DNA of 64,000 bases from Actinomycetota bacterium. GTDB lineage: Bacteria > Actinomycetota > Thermoleophilia > Solirubrobacterales > 70-9. Shown here piece by piece: positions 48,873 through 57,491 of the stretch. The position numbers were made by a program, and so were the translations under genes. The stretch is taken from the NCBI GenBank assembly GCA_018268415.1, contig JAFDWO010000011.1, positions 54,667 to 118,666 on the forward strand, given 5' to 3'. The notes beneath the pieces were generated by a model. That model did not search any database. It had not been told where the DNA came from and was given only the letters and a program-made list of their open reading frames with translations. Position 1 is the first letter of the stretch. Every line of letters begins with the position of its first letter.

Positions 48873-51800
48873 TCGAACACCACCTCCGCCTCGCGCTTTC
48901 GCAGTACGGTCACTTCGTCTCGCTGTGACCCGGTCGGCCCGTAGTAGTTGAACCCGAAGGAGAGCTGGGCGTAGCCGCCGATGAAGTGGGTCGGCTTCAT
49001 CACGATCCGGGTGAGCGAGTTGTCGGTGCCGCCGCGCTTGCCTTCCGCTTCGGTGAGCGGCACGTTCAGGTGCTTGTCCTTGGAGTGGTACATCATGCAG
49101 ACGCCCGCGGGGATGCGGTGGGAGACGGTGGCGCGGCAGGCGATCACACCGTTGCGGTTGTGCGCCTCCACCCAGTCGCCGTCGGCGATCTCCAACGCTT
49201 CGGCATCCTCGCGGCTCACCCACAGCATGCCGCCGCCGCGGAACAGGGTCAGCATGTGGAGGTTGTCCTGGTACTCGGAGTGGATCGACCACTTCGAGTG
49301 CGGGGTGAGGTAACGGAGGGTGAGCTCGCGGCGGCCGTTGCCGTCGGACCCCGCGTCGTCCCCGTAGACGGCCTTGTGGCGGAGCGGCGGGCGGAAGGTG
49401 GGCAGGCCCTCGCCCAGCTCCAGCATCCAGGCGTGGTCGAGGTAGAGGTGCATGCGTCCCGAGAGCGTGTGCCACGGCTTCGACCGCTCGACGTTGACGG
49501 TGAACGGCGCGTAGCGGCGCCCGTGCGCCTCGATCCCCGACCACTCGGGCGAGGTGATCACGGTTCGCGGTTGCACGCGCGCGTCGGCGAGCTCGATGCG
49601 ATCGCCGCCGCGGCCCGCCGCCAGGTCGGCGAGCTCGACGCCGGTGCTCTCCTCCAGCGAGCGGAAGCCCGCGACCGCGAGCCGGCCGTTGGTGGTGCCG
49701 GAGAGGGCGAGAATCGCCTCGCAGGCGTGCTCGACCCGCTCCAGGCTCGGCCGGCCGTCGGCGACGCCGCCGCGCACCGTACCGTTGCGTGCGGCGAGCT
49801 CGACCACCTCCTCGTCCGGCACCCACCTGGCGCCCTTCACTGCGGTCCCCAGCTGCTCGGCCAGCGGCCCGAGCGCCCGCCACTTCTCCGCCGTCCGCGG
49901 ATAGTCGCGCTCGACCACGACCAGTTTCGGCATCGTCTGCCCGGGCACCGGCTCGCACTCGCCGGCCTTCCAGTCGCGGACCTCCCCGAACGGCTGGGCG
50001 ATCTCGTCGGGGCTGTCGTGGAGGAGCGGCGCGGCGATCACGTCGCGGCGAACGCCGAGGTGCTTGGCGGCGAGCTCGGAGAAGCGCGCGGCGATGTGCG
50101 AGAAGGCGTCCCAGTCGGTCTTCGCCTCCCACGGCGGCGGCACCGCCTGGTTGAAGGTGTGGACGAACGGGTGGAGGTCGGTGCTCGACAGGTCGACCTT
50201 CTCGTACCAGGTGGCCGCCGGCAGCACGACGTCGGAGAAGAGCGCGTTGCTGGTCATGCGGAAGTCGATCGTGGTGAGGAGGTCGAGCTTGCCCTCCGGT
50301 GCCTCCTCGCGCCAGGTGACCTCGCGCGGGCGCAGCTCCGGCGGCGACTCCTCGGCGCGCACGGCGCTGTCGGGGACGCCCAGCAGATGCTTGAGGAAGA
50401 ACTCGTGCCCCTTGCCCGAGGAGCCGAGGACGTTCGCCCGCCAGACGGTCATCACGCGGGGATGGTTCTGGGGCGCGTCGGGGTCTTCGCAGGCGAAGCG
50501 CAGGCGCCCCTCGCGGAGCTCGGTGACGACGTGGTCGGCGACCTCGACGCTGGCGCGTTCGGCTTCGTCGGCGAGATCGAGGCTCGAGCGGTCGAAGCTG
50601 GGGAAGGAGGGGAGCCAGCCGAGCCGCGCCCCGAGCGCGTTGACGTCGGCGATGTGGCGGTCGGCGAGCAGCCCGCGGCCGAGGGGCGAGGAGAAGTCGG
50701 AGGCGAGGTTGCGCTCGTAGCGCCACTGGCCGCTGGCCAGGTAGAAGAACGGCGTCCCCGACTGGTGGCGGGGCGGCCGCGTCCAGTCGAGGGCGAAGGC
50801 GACCGTCTGCCAGCCTGACAGCGGCCGCACCTTCTCCTGACCGACGTAGTGGGCCCAGCCGCCGCCGTTCACACCCTCGCAGCCACAGAGCTGCACCAGC
50901 GCGAGGAAGGTCCGGTACACCTGGTCGGAGTGGAACCAGTGGTTGGTCCCGGCGCCCATCGCGATCATCGAGCGGCCCTCAGTCAGCTCCGCGTTGCGGG
51001 CGAACTCACGGGCGACCCGGGCGACCAGCTCGCCCCGCACGCCGGTGATCGACTCCTGCCAGGCGGGGGTGTACGGCCCTGGGTCCTGATAATCGGCCGG
51101 CCACTCCCCGGGCAGGCCGGGACGGCCGACGCCGTAGTTGGCGAGAGCGAGGTCGAACACGGTGGTGACCAGATGGCCGCCGACGCGCAGCGCCGGGACG
51201 CCGCGGCGAACGACGTCGCCGCCCTCGGTCTCACCGACGTCGAAGCGCGGCAGGTCGACCGCCACCCGCTCGCCACCCGAGTCGATCAGCGTCAGCACCG
51301 GCTCGACGCCTTCCAGCTTCAGGTTCCAGCTGCCGGGCGCGCCGTGGCGGTGGCCGACCGAACCGTTGGGGACCGTGGGCTCGCCGGTGCGCCCGTCGAG
51401 CAGGACCGGCTTCCACTCGGCGTTCTCGCTCTCACCGCCGCCCGCCGCGAGGTCGGAGGCGCGCAGGAAGCGGTCGGGGACGTAGGCCCCGTCGCGCTCG
51501 CGCAGCGTCACCAGCAGCGGCAGGTCGGTGAAGCGGCGGGCGTAGTCCTGGAAGTACGGGACCTGGCGCTCGACGTAGAACTCCTTGAGGATCACGTGGC
51601 CCATCGCCATCGCCATCGCGCCGTCGGTGCCCGGCTCGGCGGGCAGCCAGTGGTCGGCGAACTTGGTGTGCTCGGCGTAATCGGGCGAGACGACGACGAC
51701 CTTCTGGCCGCGATAGCGGGCCTCGGTCATGAAGTGGGCGTCGGGGGTGCGGGTGGTCGGCAGGTTGGTGCCCCAGACGATCAGGTAGCCCGCGTTCCAC

Positions 51801-52540
51801 CAGTCGCCCGACTCCGGCACGTCGGTCTGGTCGCCGAAGGACTGCGGCGAGGCGGGCGGCAGGTCGGCGTACCAGTCGTAGAAGGAGAGGATCGTGCCGC
51901 CGATCAGGGCGAGGAAGCGGGTGCCGGCGGCGTAGGAGGCCATCGACATCGCCGGGATCGGCGAGAAGCCGACGACGCGGTCGGGGCCGTAGCGCCGGAT
52001 CGTGTCCACGTGGGCGGCGGCGATCAGCTCGACCACCTCGTCCCAGCTCGCTCGGACGAAGCCGCCTTTTCCGCGCTGCCGCTTGTAGGTGCGGGCCTTC
52101 TCCGGGTCGCCGGTGATCTCCGCCCAGGCCTCCACCGGATCGCCGAGGCGCCCGCGCGCCTCGCGGTACATCTCCAGGAGGCTGCCGCGCACGTAGGGGT
52201 ACTTGACCCGCAGCGGCGAGTACGTGTACCAGGAGAAGGAGGCGCCCCGCGGGCAGCCGCGCGGCTCGTAGTCGGGCATGTCGGCGCCCGGGGAGGGATA
52301 GTCGACCGCCTGCGACTCCCAGGTGATCAGGCCGTCCTTGACGTAGACGTTCCAGGAGCAGGAGCCGGTGCAGTTGACGCCGTGGGTCGAGCGGACGACC
52401 TTGTCGTGGGCCCAGCGGCCGCGGTAGCTGCGCTCCCAGTCGCGGTCCTTGGCGACCAGTTGGCTCCAGCGCTCCTCGGAGATCGGCCCCCGCCGCAGAA
52501 GGCGGTGCGCCTCGAGGAGCGGATTAGGGCGATCCGACAA
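48869..52540 (-). CDS. narG: respiratory nitrate reductase alpha subunit (Mo-bisMGD)
   Basis: The 1223-residue catalytic subunit reduces nitrate to nitrite. It starts at TTG 52540. The FS0 cluster ligands are H53-x3-C57-x3-C61-x34-C96 (STHGVNCTGSC...EPRGCPRG), the His form characteristic of NarG. The molybdenum aspartate region is YDWYADLPPASPQSFGDQTD near residue 222. Other markers are HWLPAEPGTDGAMAMAMGHVI near 300 and SGRMHLYLDHAWM near 1030. There is no twin-arginine signal, so the active site faces the cytoplasm. The gene heads the operon narGHJI-regulator-membrane protein-hemerythrin. Confidence 0.97.
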   Translation of the reverse strand: MSDRPNPLLEAHRLLRRGPISEERWSQLVAKDRDWERSYRGRWAHDKVVRSTHGVNCTGSCSWNVYVKDGLITWESQAVDYPSPGADMPDYEPRGCPRGASFSWYTYSPLRVKYPYVRGSLLEMYREARGRLGDPVEAWAEITGDPEKARTYKRQRGKGGFVRASWDEVVELIAAAHVDTIRRYGPDRVVGFSPIPAMSMASYAAGTRFLALIGGTILSFYDWYADLPPASPQSFGDQTDVPESGDWWNAGYLIVWGTNLPTTRTPDAHFMTEARYRGQKVVVVSPDYAEHTKFADHWLPAEPGTDGAMAMAMGHVILKEFYVERQVPYFQDYARRFTDLPLLVTLRERDGAYVPDRFLRASDLAAGGGESENAEWKPVLLDGRTGEPTVPNGSVGHRHGAPGSWNLKLEGVEPVLTLIDSGGERVAVDLPRFDVGETEGGDVVRRGVPALRVGGHLVTTVFDLALANYGVGRPGLPGEWPADYQDPGPYTPAWQESITGVRGELVARVAREFARNAELTEGRSMIAMGAGTNHWFHSDQVYRTFLALVQLCGCEGVNGGGWAHYVGQEKVRPLSGWQTVAFALDWTRPPRHQSGTPFFYLASGQWRYERNLASDFSSPLGRGLLADRHIADVNALGARLGWLPSFPSFDRSSLDLADEAERASVEVADHVVTELREGRLRFACEDPDAPQNHPRVMTVWRANVLGSSGKGHEFFLKHLLGVPDSAVRAEESPPELRPREVTWREEAPEGKLDLLTTIDFRMTSNALFSDVVLPAATWYEKVDLSSTDLHPFVHTFNQAVPPPWEAKTDWDAFSHIAARFSELAAKHLGVRRDVIAAPLLHDSPDEIAQPFGEVRDWKAGECEPVPGQTMPKLVVVERDYPRTAEKWRALGPLAEQLGTAVKGARWVPDEEVVELAARNGTVRGGVADGRPSLERVEHACEAILALSGTTNGRLAVAGFRSLEESTGVELADLAAGRGGDRIELADARVQPRTVITSPEWSGIEAHGRRYAPFTVNVERSKPWHTLSGRMHLYLDHAWMLELGEGLPTFRPPLRHKAVYGDDAGSDGNGRRELTLRYLTPHSKWSIHSEYQDNLHMLTLFRGGGMLWVSREDAEALEIADGDWVEAHNRNGVIACRATVSHRIPAGVCMMYHSKDKHLNVPLTEAEGKRGGTDNSLTRIVMKPTHFIGGYAQLSFGFNYYGPTGSQRDEVTVLRKREAEVVFE

Positions 52541-52586
52541 GGCCTTCCACTTTTACCACAGGAGGCGCGAGCCAAAGTGAATTTCC

Positions 52587-52599
52587 ACATTTTCGGTGG
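52587..52599. promoter_or_regulatory. degenerate NOx-regulon dyad upstream of narG
   Basis: ACATT-TTC-GGTGG, within the larger dyad TCCAC-N7-GTGGA, lies 47 bp before the narG start in the divergent narG-cupin promoter. It retains the 5-3-5 spacing with transitions in both arms. Confidence 0.45.
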
Positions 52600-52683
52600 A
52601 CGAACCATGAGTCGCGGTTAGGATCGACGGGTAGACGGTGCCCGATCGGGCATCGAGTGCCCGCTACGGGAAGGAGCAATCGG

Positions 52684-53061
52684 GTGAAGAGCTGGGACCT
52701 GGGTGATTTGAACCTGAAGCCGCGCCTGCCGGAGATCCTCTCCTCCAGCGATGACGCGCGCGTGATCGCGCTCGACCTGGCGGAGGGTCAGAGTCTCGAG
52801 GAGCACGAGGTGCACGAGCGCGCCTTCCTCTTCGTCCTCAGCGGTGAGGTGGAGGTGTCCGGCAACGGCGCCGGCGACATCCGCGGCGGCCAGGGGCTGA
52901 TGGTGGAGATCGAGCCCCGCGAACGCCACCGGGTCGAGGCGACGGCCGACGCCCGCCTGCTGCTCCTGCTGACCCCGTGGCCCGGCGATGGCCACCCGGG
53001 CGCGATGGAGCTGCGCGAGAAGCTCTACACCCGCCGCCACGCCGCCAAGCGCTCCGGCTAG
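52684..53061 (+). CDS. small cupin-domain protein
   Basis: The 125-residue protein starts at GTG 52684 with AAGGAG 7 nt upstream. A single cupin barrel is seen: EGQSLEEHEVHERAFLFVLSGEVEVS near residue 45 with metal-ligand candidates, and GLMVEIEPRERHRVEATADARLLLL near 85. It diverges from narG and may share its control. Function is not defined; small cupins often sense or bind metals or modify small molecules. Confidence 0.75.
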   Translation: MKSWDLGDLNLKPRLPEILSSSDDARVIALDLAEGQSLEEHEVHERAFLFVLSGEVEVSGNGAGDIRGGQGLMVEIEPRERHRVEATADARLLLLLTPWPGDGHPGAMELREKLYTRRHAAKRSG

Positions 53062-53062
53062 A

Positions 53063-53622
53063 TCATCCGGGCCGGGCGAGGCCGCTCCGGACGCGGCGCA
53101 GCAGGCCGAGAAAGGTCATCAGCCAGGCGAACAGGGCGAGGCCGAGGAAGACCCGGGGGACCGGGTCCAGGAAGTCGAGGCCGAGGGCTTCGATCATCCG
53201 GTAGGTGGCGACCGCGTACATGCCGAGGCCACCGAGGGCTTGCCATGCTTGATCGTGAGCGCGGTGAAGACGGTGTAGATGAGCACGAGCCAGAGCACGG
53301 CGGCGAGCAGGACGACGGCGAGGGTGAACTGGTCGGTGATCAGGATCACCTCGGAGCCGAGCACGCCGGTGGCGGCGACCGAGGTCAGAAAGCCGAGTCC
53401 GCGCTGGTGGCTGGTCAGGTCCTCGAGCACCCGCCGCGGGTAGAGGCGCAGCCGGGTCAGGGTGAGCGCCCAGATGATCACGTAGGCGACCCCGTTGAGC
53501 GCGAAGAGGCCGATTCACACCGGCTTCAGCCCTATCAGCCAGCACCCGATCGAGATGATCCCCTTGGCCATCACGAGGGCGAAGTAGGAGGGCAAGAGGT
53601 CTGCTAACGCCCCGTCACGCAA
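53063..53622 (-). pseudogene. broken TDT-family (TehA-like C4-dicarboxylate/tellurite) permease
   Basis: Reading from TTG 53622 (AAGGAG overlapping the narK end), RDGALADLLPSYFALVMAKG, IISIGCWLIGLKPV and, after an in-frame TGA at 53517-53515, IGLFALNGVAYVIIWALTL and YPRRVLEDLTSHQRGLGFL follow TDT permeases closely. Near 53238 the frame shifts by one base to continue LGGLGMYAVATYRMIEALG, and the protein stops after about 185 of the usual ~330 residues. One nonsense, one frameshift and a missing C-terminal half indicate a pseudogene, unless the sequence has errors. Confidence 0.7.
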
Positions 53623-53626
53623 CGGC

Positions 53627-54784
53627 TCACTCCTTGCCCCCGCGCCGGGCGCCCACCAGGACGACCCCCGCGCAGGCCAGCGCAAAGCAGACGAGGAAGA
53701 CGAAGCCGAGCACGAATTCGCCGGTCGCATCCTTGACCACCCCCATCACCAGCGGCGGGAAGAAGCCACCGAGGCCGCCCGCGGCGCCGACGATCCCGGT
53801 CGCCGCGCCGACGGCATCGGGGAATTCGGTCGGGACCATCTTGAAGACGGCACCGCTGCCGAGGCCGAGCAGGCCGGCCATGGTCAGGCAGAAGATCGTG
53901 GTCGGGACGATGCGCGGGTCGGACGCCTGCCAGGCGAGGCCGCCCGCGTCGACGGCGACACCGAGGAATGCGGCCAGCAGGACCCGGGTCGGGCCGACGC
54001 GGTCGGAGAGCCAGCCGCCGAGCGGACGCGCTGCGGTGGCGATCACGGTAAAGCCGCCGGCTCGCAGGCCCGCGTCGGTAAGCGAGTAGTCGAACCAATC
54101 CTTGAGCAGCTTGGGCAGGAAGATCGCCAGCGCGACGAAGCCGCCGAAGGTGACGAAATAGAAGAGCGCCAGCCGCCAAAGGCGCCAGCCGGCGCGGAGC
54201 ACGGCGCCGTAGCGGACCGGCGTCCGCTCGCCTGGGGCATCGCGGGCGAAGGTGAGCCAGACCAGGCCGAAGGCGGCGATCGCGACGGCGAACACGATCC
54301 CCGCCACCGCCTGGCCGGCGCCGTCGCGCAGCGCCGGGATCGAGAAGGCGGCGAGCGCGGTGCCGATGTTGCCGACCCCGTAGACGCCGAGCGCGAAGCC
54401 CTGCCGCTCGGGCTCGAACCAACCGGCCACGAAGGGGACGCCGACCGCGAAGGAGGCGCCCGCGGCGCCAAGCAGGAAGCCGGCGCCGAGGAGTGCCGGG
54501 TAGCTGGAGGCGAACCCGACCAGGAGCGCCGCGCCGGCCGAGTAGAAGAGCAGCGCGGCGAACAGCATGCGACCGCCGAGGCGGTCGGTGAGCAAGCCCA
54601 GCGGAATCCGCAGCAACGAGCCGAGCACGACCGGGATCGAGACCATCAGCGCCGTTTCGGTACTGGAGAGCCCGAGTTCGGTTTCCAACTTCGGCCCCAG
54701 CGGCGCCAGCATCCCCCAGGCGGAGAAGCAGAACGCGAAGGCCAGCGTCGCGAGTACCAGGTTGCGGGTGCGTGGCTCCGACAC
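53627..54784 (-). CDS. narK: nitrate/nitrite transporter (MFS)
   Basis: The 385-residue protein starts at GTG 54784. It has about 12 membrane helices of the major facilitator superfamily. Nitrate-transporter signatures are RIPLGLLTDRLGGRMLF near residue 60, GNIGTALAAFSIPAL near 135 and GLGSGAVFKMVPTEFPDAVGAATGIVGAAGGLGGFFPP near 300-335. The latter corresponds to the NNP Gly-rich motif that lines the nitrate path. It brings nitrate in or exchanges it for nitrite. The shared operator-like dyad is 56 bp upstream. Confidence 0.92.
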   Translation of the reverse strand: MSEPRTRNLVLATLAFAFCFSAWGMLAPLGPKLETELGLSSTETALMVSIPVVLGSLLRIPLGLLTDRLGGRMLFAALLFYSAGAALLVGFASSYPALLGAGFLLGAAGASFAVGVPFVAGWFEPERQGFALGVYGVGNIGTALAAFSIPALRDGAGQAVAGIVFAVAIAAFGLVWLTFARDAPGERTPVRYGAVLRAGWRLWRLALFYFVTFGGFVALAIFLPKLLKDWFDYSLTDAGLRAGGFTVIATAARPLGGWLSDRVGPTRVLLAAFLGVAVDAGGLAWQASDPRIVPTTIFCLTMAGLLGLGSGAVFKMVPTEFPDAVGAATGIVGAAGGLGGFFPPLVMGVVKDATGEFVLGFVFLVCFALACAGVVLVGARRGGKE

Positions 54785-54839
54785 CGTGAGCCAGCCTAAT
54801 CGCTGCGGGCGGCCGTGCCCGTCTAGTGTGCTGACTTGC

Positions 54840-54852
54840 ACACATATGCTGT
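54840..54852. promoter_or_regulatory. degenerate NOx-regulon dyad upstream of narK
   Basis: ACACA-TAT-GCTGT (54840-54852) can also be read as the perfect dyad ACACA-N5-TGTGT (54840-54854). It is 56 bp from the narK start and just before the ctaA remnant. Confidence 0.45.
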
Positions 54853-54867
54853 GTAAACAACGGGCCA

Positions 54868-55578
54868 TGCCCGCTGACCGCACCATCGCCAAGTCTCCGC
54901 CGACGCCCGCCCCGCCGCGGCGGCGCCTGGCGCGAGCGCTGGTCGATCGAGTTCTCCAACCGGATCTTTGTCGTCCTGGTCACGGTCGCGGCGCTCGCCG
55001 CCTGGCTCGGCACCTACCTGCGGCGCCCGCTGTCACCGCGCCGGCGCGACCTATGGTTGCCCGCCGCGTCGCTGCCCCTCGGCGCCGCGTTCGAGTTGTG
55101 GCGCCGCTGCGCCTCGAGCCGGACGAAATCGGGGGCCCGGGCGCAGATCGGTGGACCGTCCTCTACGTCAGGGCGCTGGTCGGCGCCGCCGCCGCGGTGC
55201 TCGTGCTCGGCAGCCTCGCGACGGCCGCCGTCCCGGATGCGGGGGCCTCCGGGACGGGGCGGCTCGTCCCCCGCCTCGGTTGGTGGGGGTGGAGAGGCTG
55301 CGCCGTCTCGTCGTCGCGCACGGGCTCCTCGTCACCGCCCTGGAACTGGCGACGATCGGCGCCTGGTGGGTCGCGCGGCGACGCGATGTAGGCCCCGAGC
55401 TGGTGCGGACGCTGACGCTCGTCTGCCTCCTGCCGGCCGCCCAGGGGGTGGTGGGCATCACCAGTACGCGCTCGAACTGCCCACCGAGATCGTCTGGGTG
55501 CACGTCGTGACGGCGCCTCTCACGTGGATCGGCTATGTCCACGCGTGGGTTGCCGCCGGGCCATTGCCGAAGTCGTGA
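54868..55578 (+). pseudogene. degenerate haem A synthase (CtaA/COX15-like)
   Basis: Fragments in three plus frames assemble into a CtaA-like protein: WSIEFSNRIFVVLVTVAALA then RRRDLWLPAASLPLGAAFEL, next RALVGAAAAVLVLGSLATAA, then VERLRRLVVAHGLLVTALEL, then VRTLTLVCLLPAAQGVVGI and finally YALELPTEIVWVHVVTAPLT with WIGYVHAWVAAG. At least four frame changes are needed and several stops interrupt. The 3' end overlaps nnrS. The reading is confident for family, less so for the exact boundaries. Confidence 0.7.
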
Positions 55579-56722
55579 CCGCGGTGGCGAGGAAGGCGAG
55601 GATCGCCACCTCGTCCAGGACCCCGCCCCAGCGCCAGGCGGTGGGGTCTTCGGCGAGGTCACCGAGGATGCGCAGGACGAGGCCCGCGTGCAGGAGTGCG
55701 AGCGGCGCGTACAGCGCGCGGCGGTAGGGGAGGGCGACGCCGAGCACGGCCGGGACGATCACCGGGGCGTGGGCGAAGACCATCGAGAAGACGAAGCCGA
55801 GGAAGACCGTGTGCAGCATCGCGTCGTAGGCGGGCCCGGCGCCGAGCAGCGTCCCGTAGTGGAGCCAGAGGACGCCGGCGACGGCGAGCCAGAAGTAGCC
55901 CGCGAGGAGTGCCACCGCCATGTAGCGGGTGACGCCCGCCATGTGGATCGTGCGGCGGGCGACGTCGTGGCGGGCGAGCCAGGCGGCCTGGGCCAGCATC
56001 CCGGCGCCGGCGAGGCGGACGCCGAGGTCGCGGTCGGGCAGCGTCGCCACCACGCCGCAGGCGAAGACGGCGATCGCGGCAAGCAGGGCCGTCCGGGAGA
56101 GCGGCGTGGGCCGCCGCATCCGGGACAGCTCGAGCCGCTCGCCGACGATCGTCAGCACCAGGAAGGCGACCAGGAACGGCACCGCGCGGACGACCTGGTC
56201 GTCGCCCAGCCAGACGATCGCCCCCGCCGCCCAGGCCGCGGCGCCGAAACCCATCACGGTGTTGTGGGCGGTCGGGTCCATACGGTGGACGGCGACGAAC
56301 ACGGCGCAGAGGGCGAGGCCGCCGAGTGCCAGGAGGACCTGGCCGACGGTGGCGGGCAGGCCGACCAGGAGCCAGGTGGAGCCGGCCGCGGCGCCGATCG
56401 GGGCGAGGTAGGGCCAGGGTGGTCGGCGGCGCAGCGCCACCGCGCGCTCGAGACCGATCTGGGTGCCGAGGAAGCCGAGGACGAGGAGTGGGCCGTGGAG
56501 GCTCGCCAGCTCGGGGCGCAGCGCGGGCAGGTCGATCCCCAGTCGCAGCAGGCCCGCCCAGAGGCCGGCGAGCAGGGCGACGAGGGCGGCGGCCAGGAGC
56601 GGCGCCCGCCGCAGCAGTCGCGCGCGGCGGGAGGGGCGCGACCGGGCGGCGCCGGCGGGCCCGGTCAGTCCTTCCAGCCGAGCGCCGCGCGGGCCGCTTC
56701 GCTCATGTCCTCGGGCGACCAT
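55520..56722 (-). CDS. nnrS: NnrS-like haem/copper membrane protein
   Basis: The 400-residue protein has about 12 membrane helices. SLHGPLLVLGFLGTQIGLERAVALRRR near residue 80 is the NnrS hallmark (HG...GF...IGLERAVAL). Later histidines lie in VARRTIHMAGVTRYM, LWLHYGTLL, AMLHTVFLGFVFSMVFAHAPVIVP and ALLHAGLVL. NnrS proteins relieve nitrosative stress. The start is uncertain: ATG 56722 (GGAG 4 nt upstream) overlaps the SufT-like gene by 58 bp, and no ATG/GTG/TTG follows before the first helix. Confidence 0.8.
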   Translation of the reverse strand: MVARGHERSGPRGARLEGLTGPAGAARSRPSRRARLLRRAPLLAAALVALLAGLWAGLLRLGIDLPALRPELASLHGPLLVLGFLGTQIGLERAVALRRRPPWPYLAPIGAAAGSTWLLVGLPATVGQVLLALGGLALCAVFVAVHRMDPTAHNTVMGFGAAAWAAGAIVWLGDDQVVRAVPFLVAFLVLTIVGERLELSRMRRPTPLSRTALLAAIAVFACGVVATLPDRDLGVRLAGAGMLAQAAWLARHDVARRTIHMAGVTRYMAVALLAGYFWLAVAGVLWLHYGTLLGAGPAYDAMLHTVFLGFVFSMVFAHAPVIVPAVLGVALPYRRALYAPLALLHAGLVLRILGDLAEDPTAWRWGGVLDEVAILAFLATAVTTSAMARRQPTRGHSRST

Positions 56723-57006
56723 GGGGGCTCCATCTCGCACTCGACGAGCACCTGGCGCAGCCCCGGGGCCTGGGCGAGGCAGGCGTGGATCTCGTCCTCG
56801 ATGTAGCTGGACAGGGGGCAGGCGGGGGTGGTGACCGTAAAACGGATGCGCGCGACGCCGTTCGTCACCGACGCCTCGCGCAGGAGCCCGAGCTCGACGA
56901 TGTCGATCCCCAGCTCCGGGTCGATCACGCCGTGGAGCAGATCGCGGACCAGGTCCGGCGTGGGATCCGCGGCCAGCGCGGCGAGCCCCGGGACACCCGC
57001 CGCCAT
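56665..57006 (-). CDS. MIP18/SufT-like (DUF59) iron-sulphur assembly factor
   Basis: The 113-residue protein has the DUF59 core LLHGVIDPELGIDIVELGLL (about residues 24-43), TVTTPACPLSSYIEDEI with the active-site cysteine near 63, and a C-terminal region with VECEMEPPWSPEDMSEAAR. Such proteins help load Fe-S clusters. It starts one base after the DUF2249 gene stop and overlaps nnrS. Cluster repair under NO stress is a sensible role here. Confidence 0.88.
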   Translation of the reverse strand: MAAGVPGLAALAADPTPDLVRDLLHGVIDPELGIDIVELGLLREASVTNGVARIRFTVTTPACPLSSYIEDEIHACLAQAPGLRQVLVECEMEPPWSPEDMSEAARAALGWKD

Positions 57007-57480
57007 CTATCCGCCCGCCTCCGCGGGCTTGCCGATCCGCACCCGCCACACCGTCGGGCCCTGCTCCAGGTACTCCCAGGTGAACTGTTCGGGGTGCTCG
57101 GCGGAGAACTGGTATTCGAGCGGTTTGGGGTCGTGATCGTTGACGAGCACGAAGCCCTGGCCGGCACCGAGCGCCTCGTAGGTTTCGAAGATCAGGGTGT
57201 GGCGACGGGCGGGCGGCTCGTTGCGGACGTCGAGGTCCGGATCGGTGGGTGGCATGGATTCCTCCTCGTTCACTTGCTTGCGGGACGGTCGACACAGCCG
57301 GTGCATGAGCGCGTTGATGCGCTGGGCCTGGACGGGGTCGTCGCGACGCAGTCGCACGTAGGCGTGGGCGGCGAGACGGTTGGCCTCCTCGGCGCGCCCG
57401 GCATCGGCGAGCGCGGTCAAGGCCTTCCCGGCGAGGTCGGTGACCACGGCCGTGGTCGCTCGGTCGCCCGCCGCGTCCAT
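57007..57480 (-). CDS. DUF2249 protein with N-terminal helical extension
   Basis: From ATG 57480 the frame gives 157 residues. An N-terminal helical part (about 1-70, TDLAGKALTALADAGRAEEANRLA) is joined to a DUF2249 domain (about 85-157). The latter is recognised by RRHTLIFETYEALGAGQGFV, VNDHDPKPLEYQF and VWRVRIGK. An internal ATG at 57255 has a perfect GAGGAGG 5 nt upstream and would give an 82-residue DUF2249-only protein. DUF2249 proteins cluster with hemerythrins and denitrification genes; their role is unknown. Confidence 0.75.
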   Translation of the reverse strand: MDAAGDRATTAVVTDLAGKALTALADAGRAEEANRLAAHAYVRLRRDDPVQAQRINALMHRLCRPSRKQVNEEESMPPTDPDLDVRNEPPARRHTLIFETYEALGAGQGFVLVNDHDPKPLEYQFSAEHPEQFTWEYLEQGPTVWRVRIGKPAEAGG

Positions 57481-57491
57481 TCCCCGCCCCC

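Noticed and set aside
47274..50726. 1150-codon continuous minus-strand frame
   Set aside because: Only its last 532 codons (narH) are real; the rest is an out-of-frame reading of narG, as shown by the GTGA narG/narH junction.
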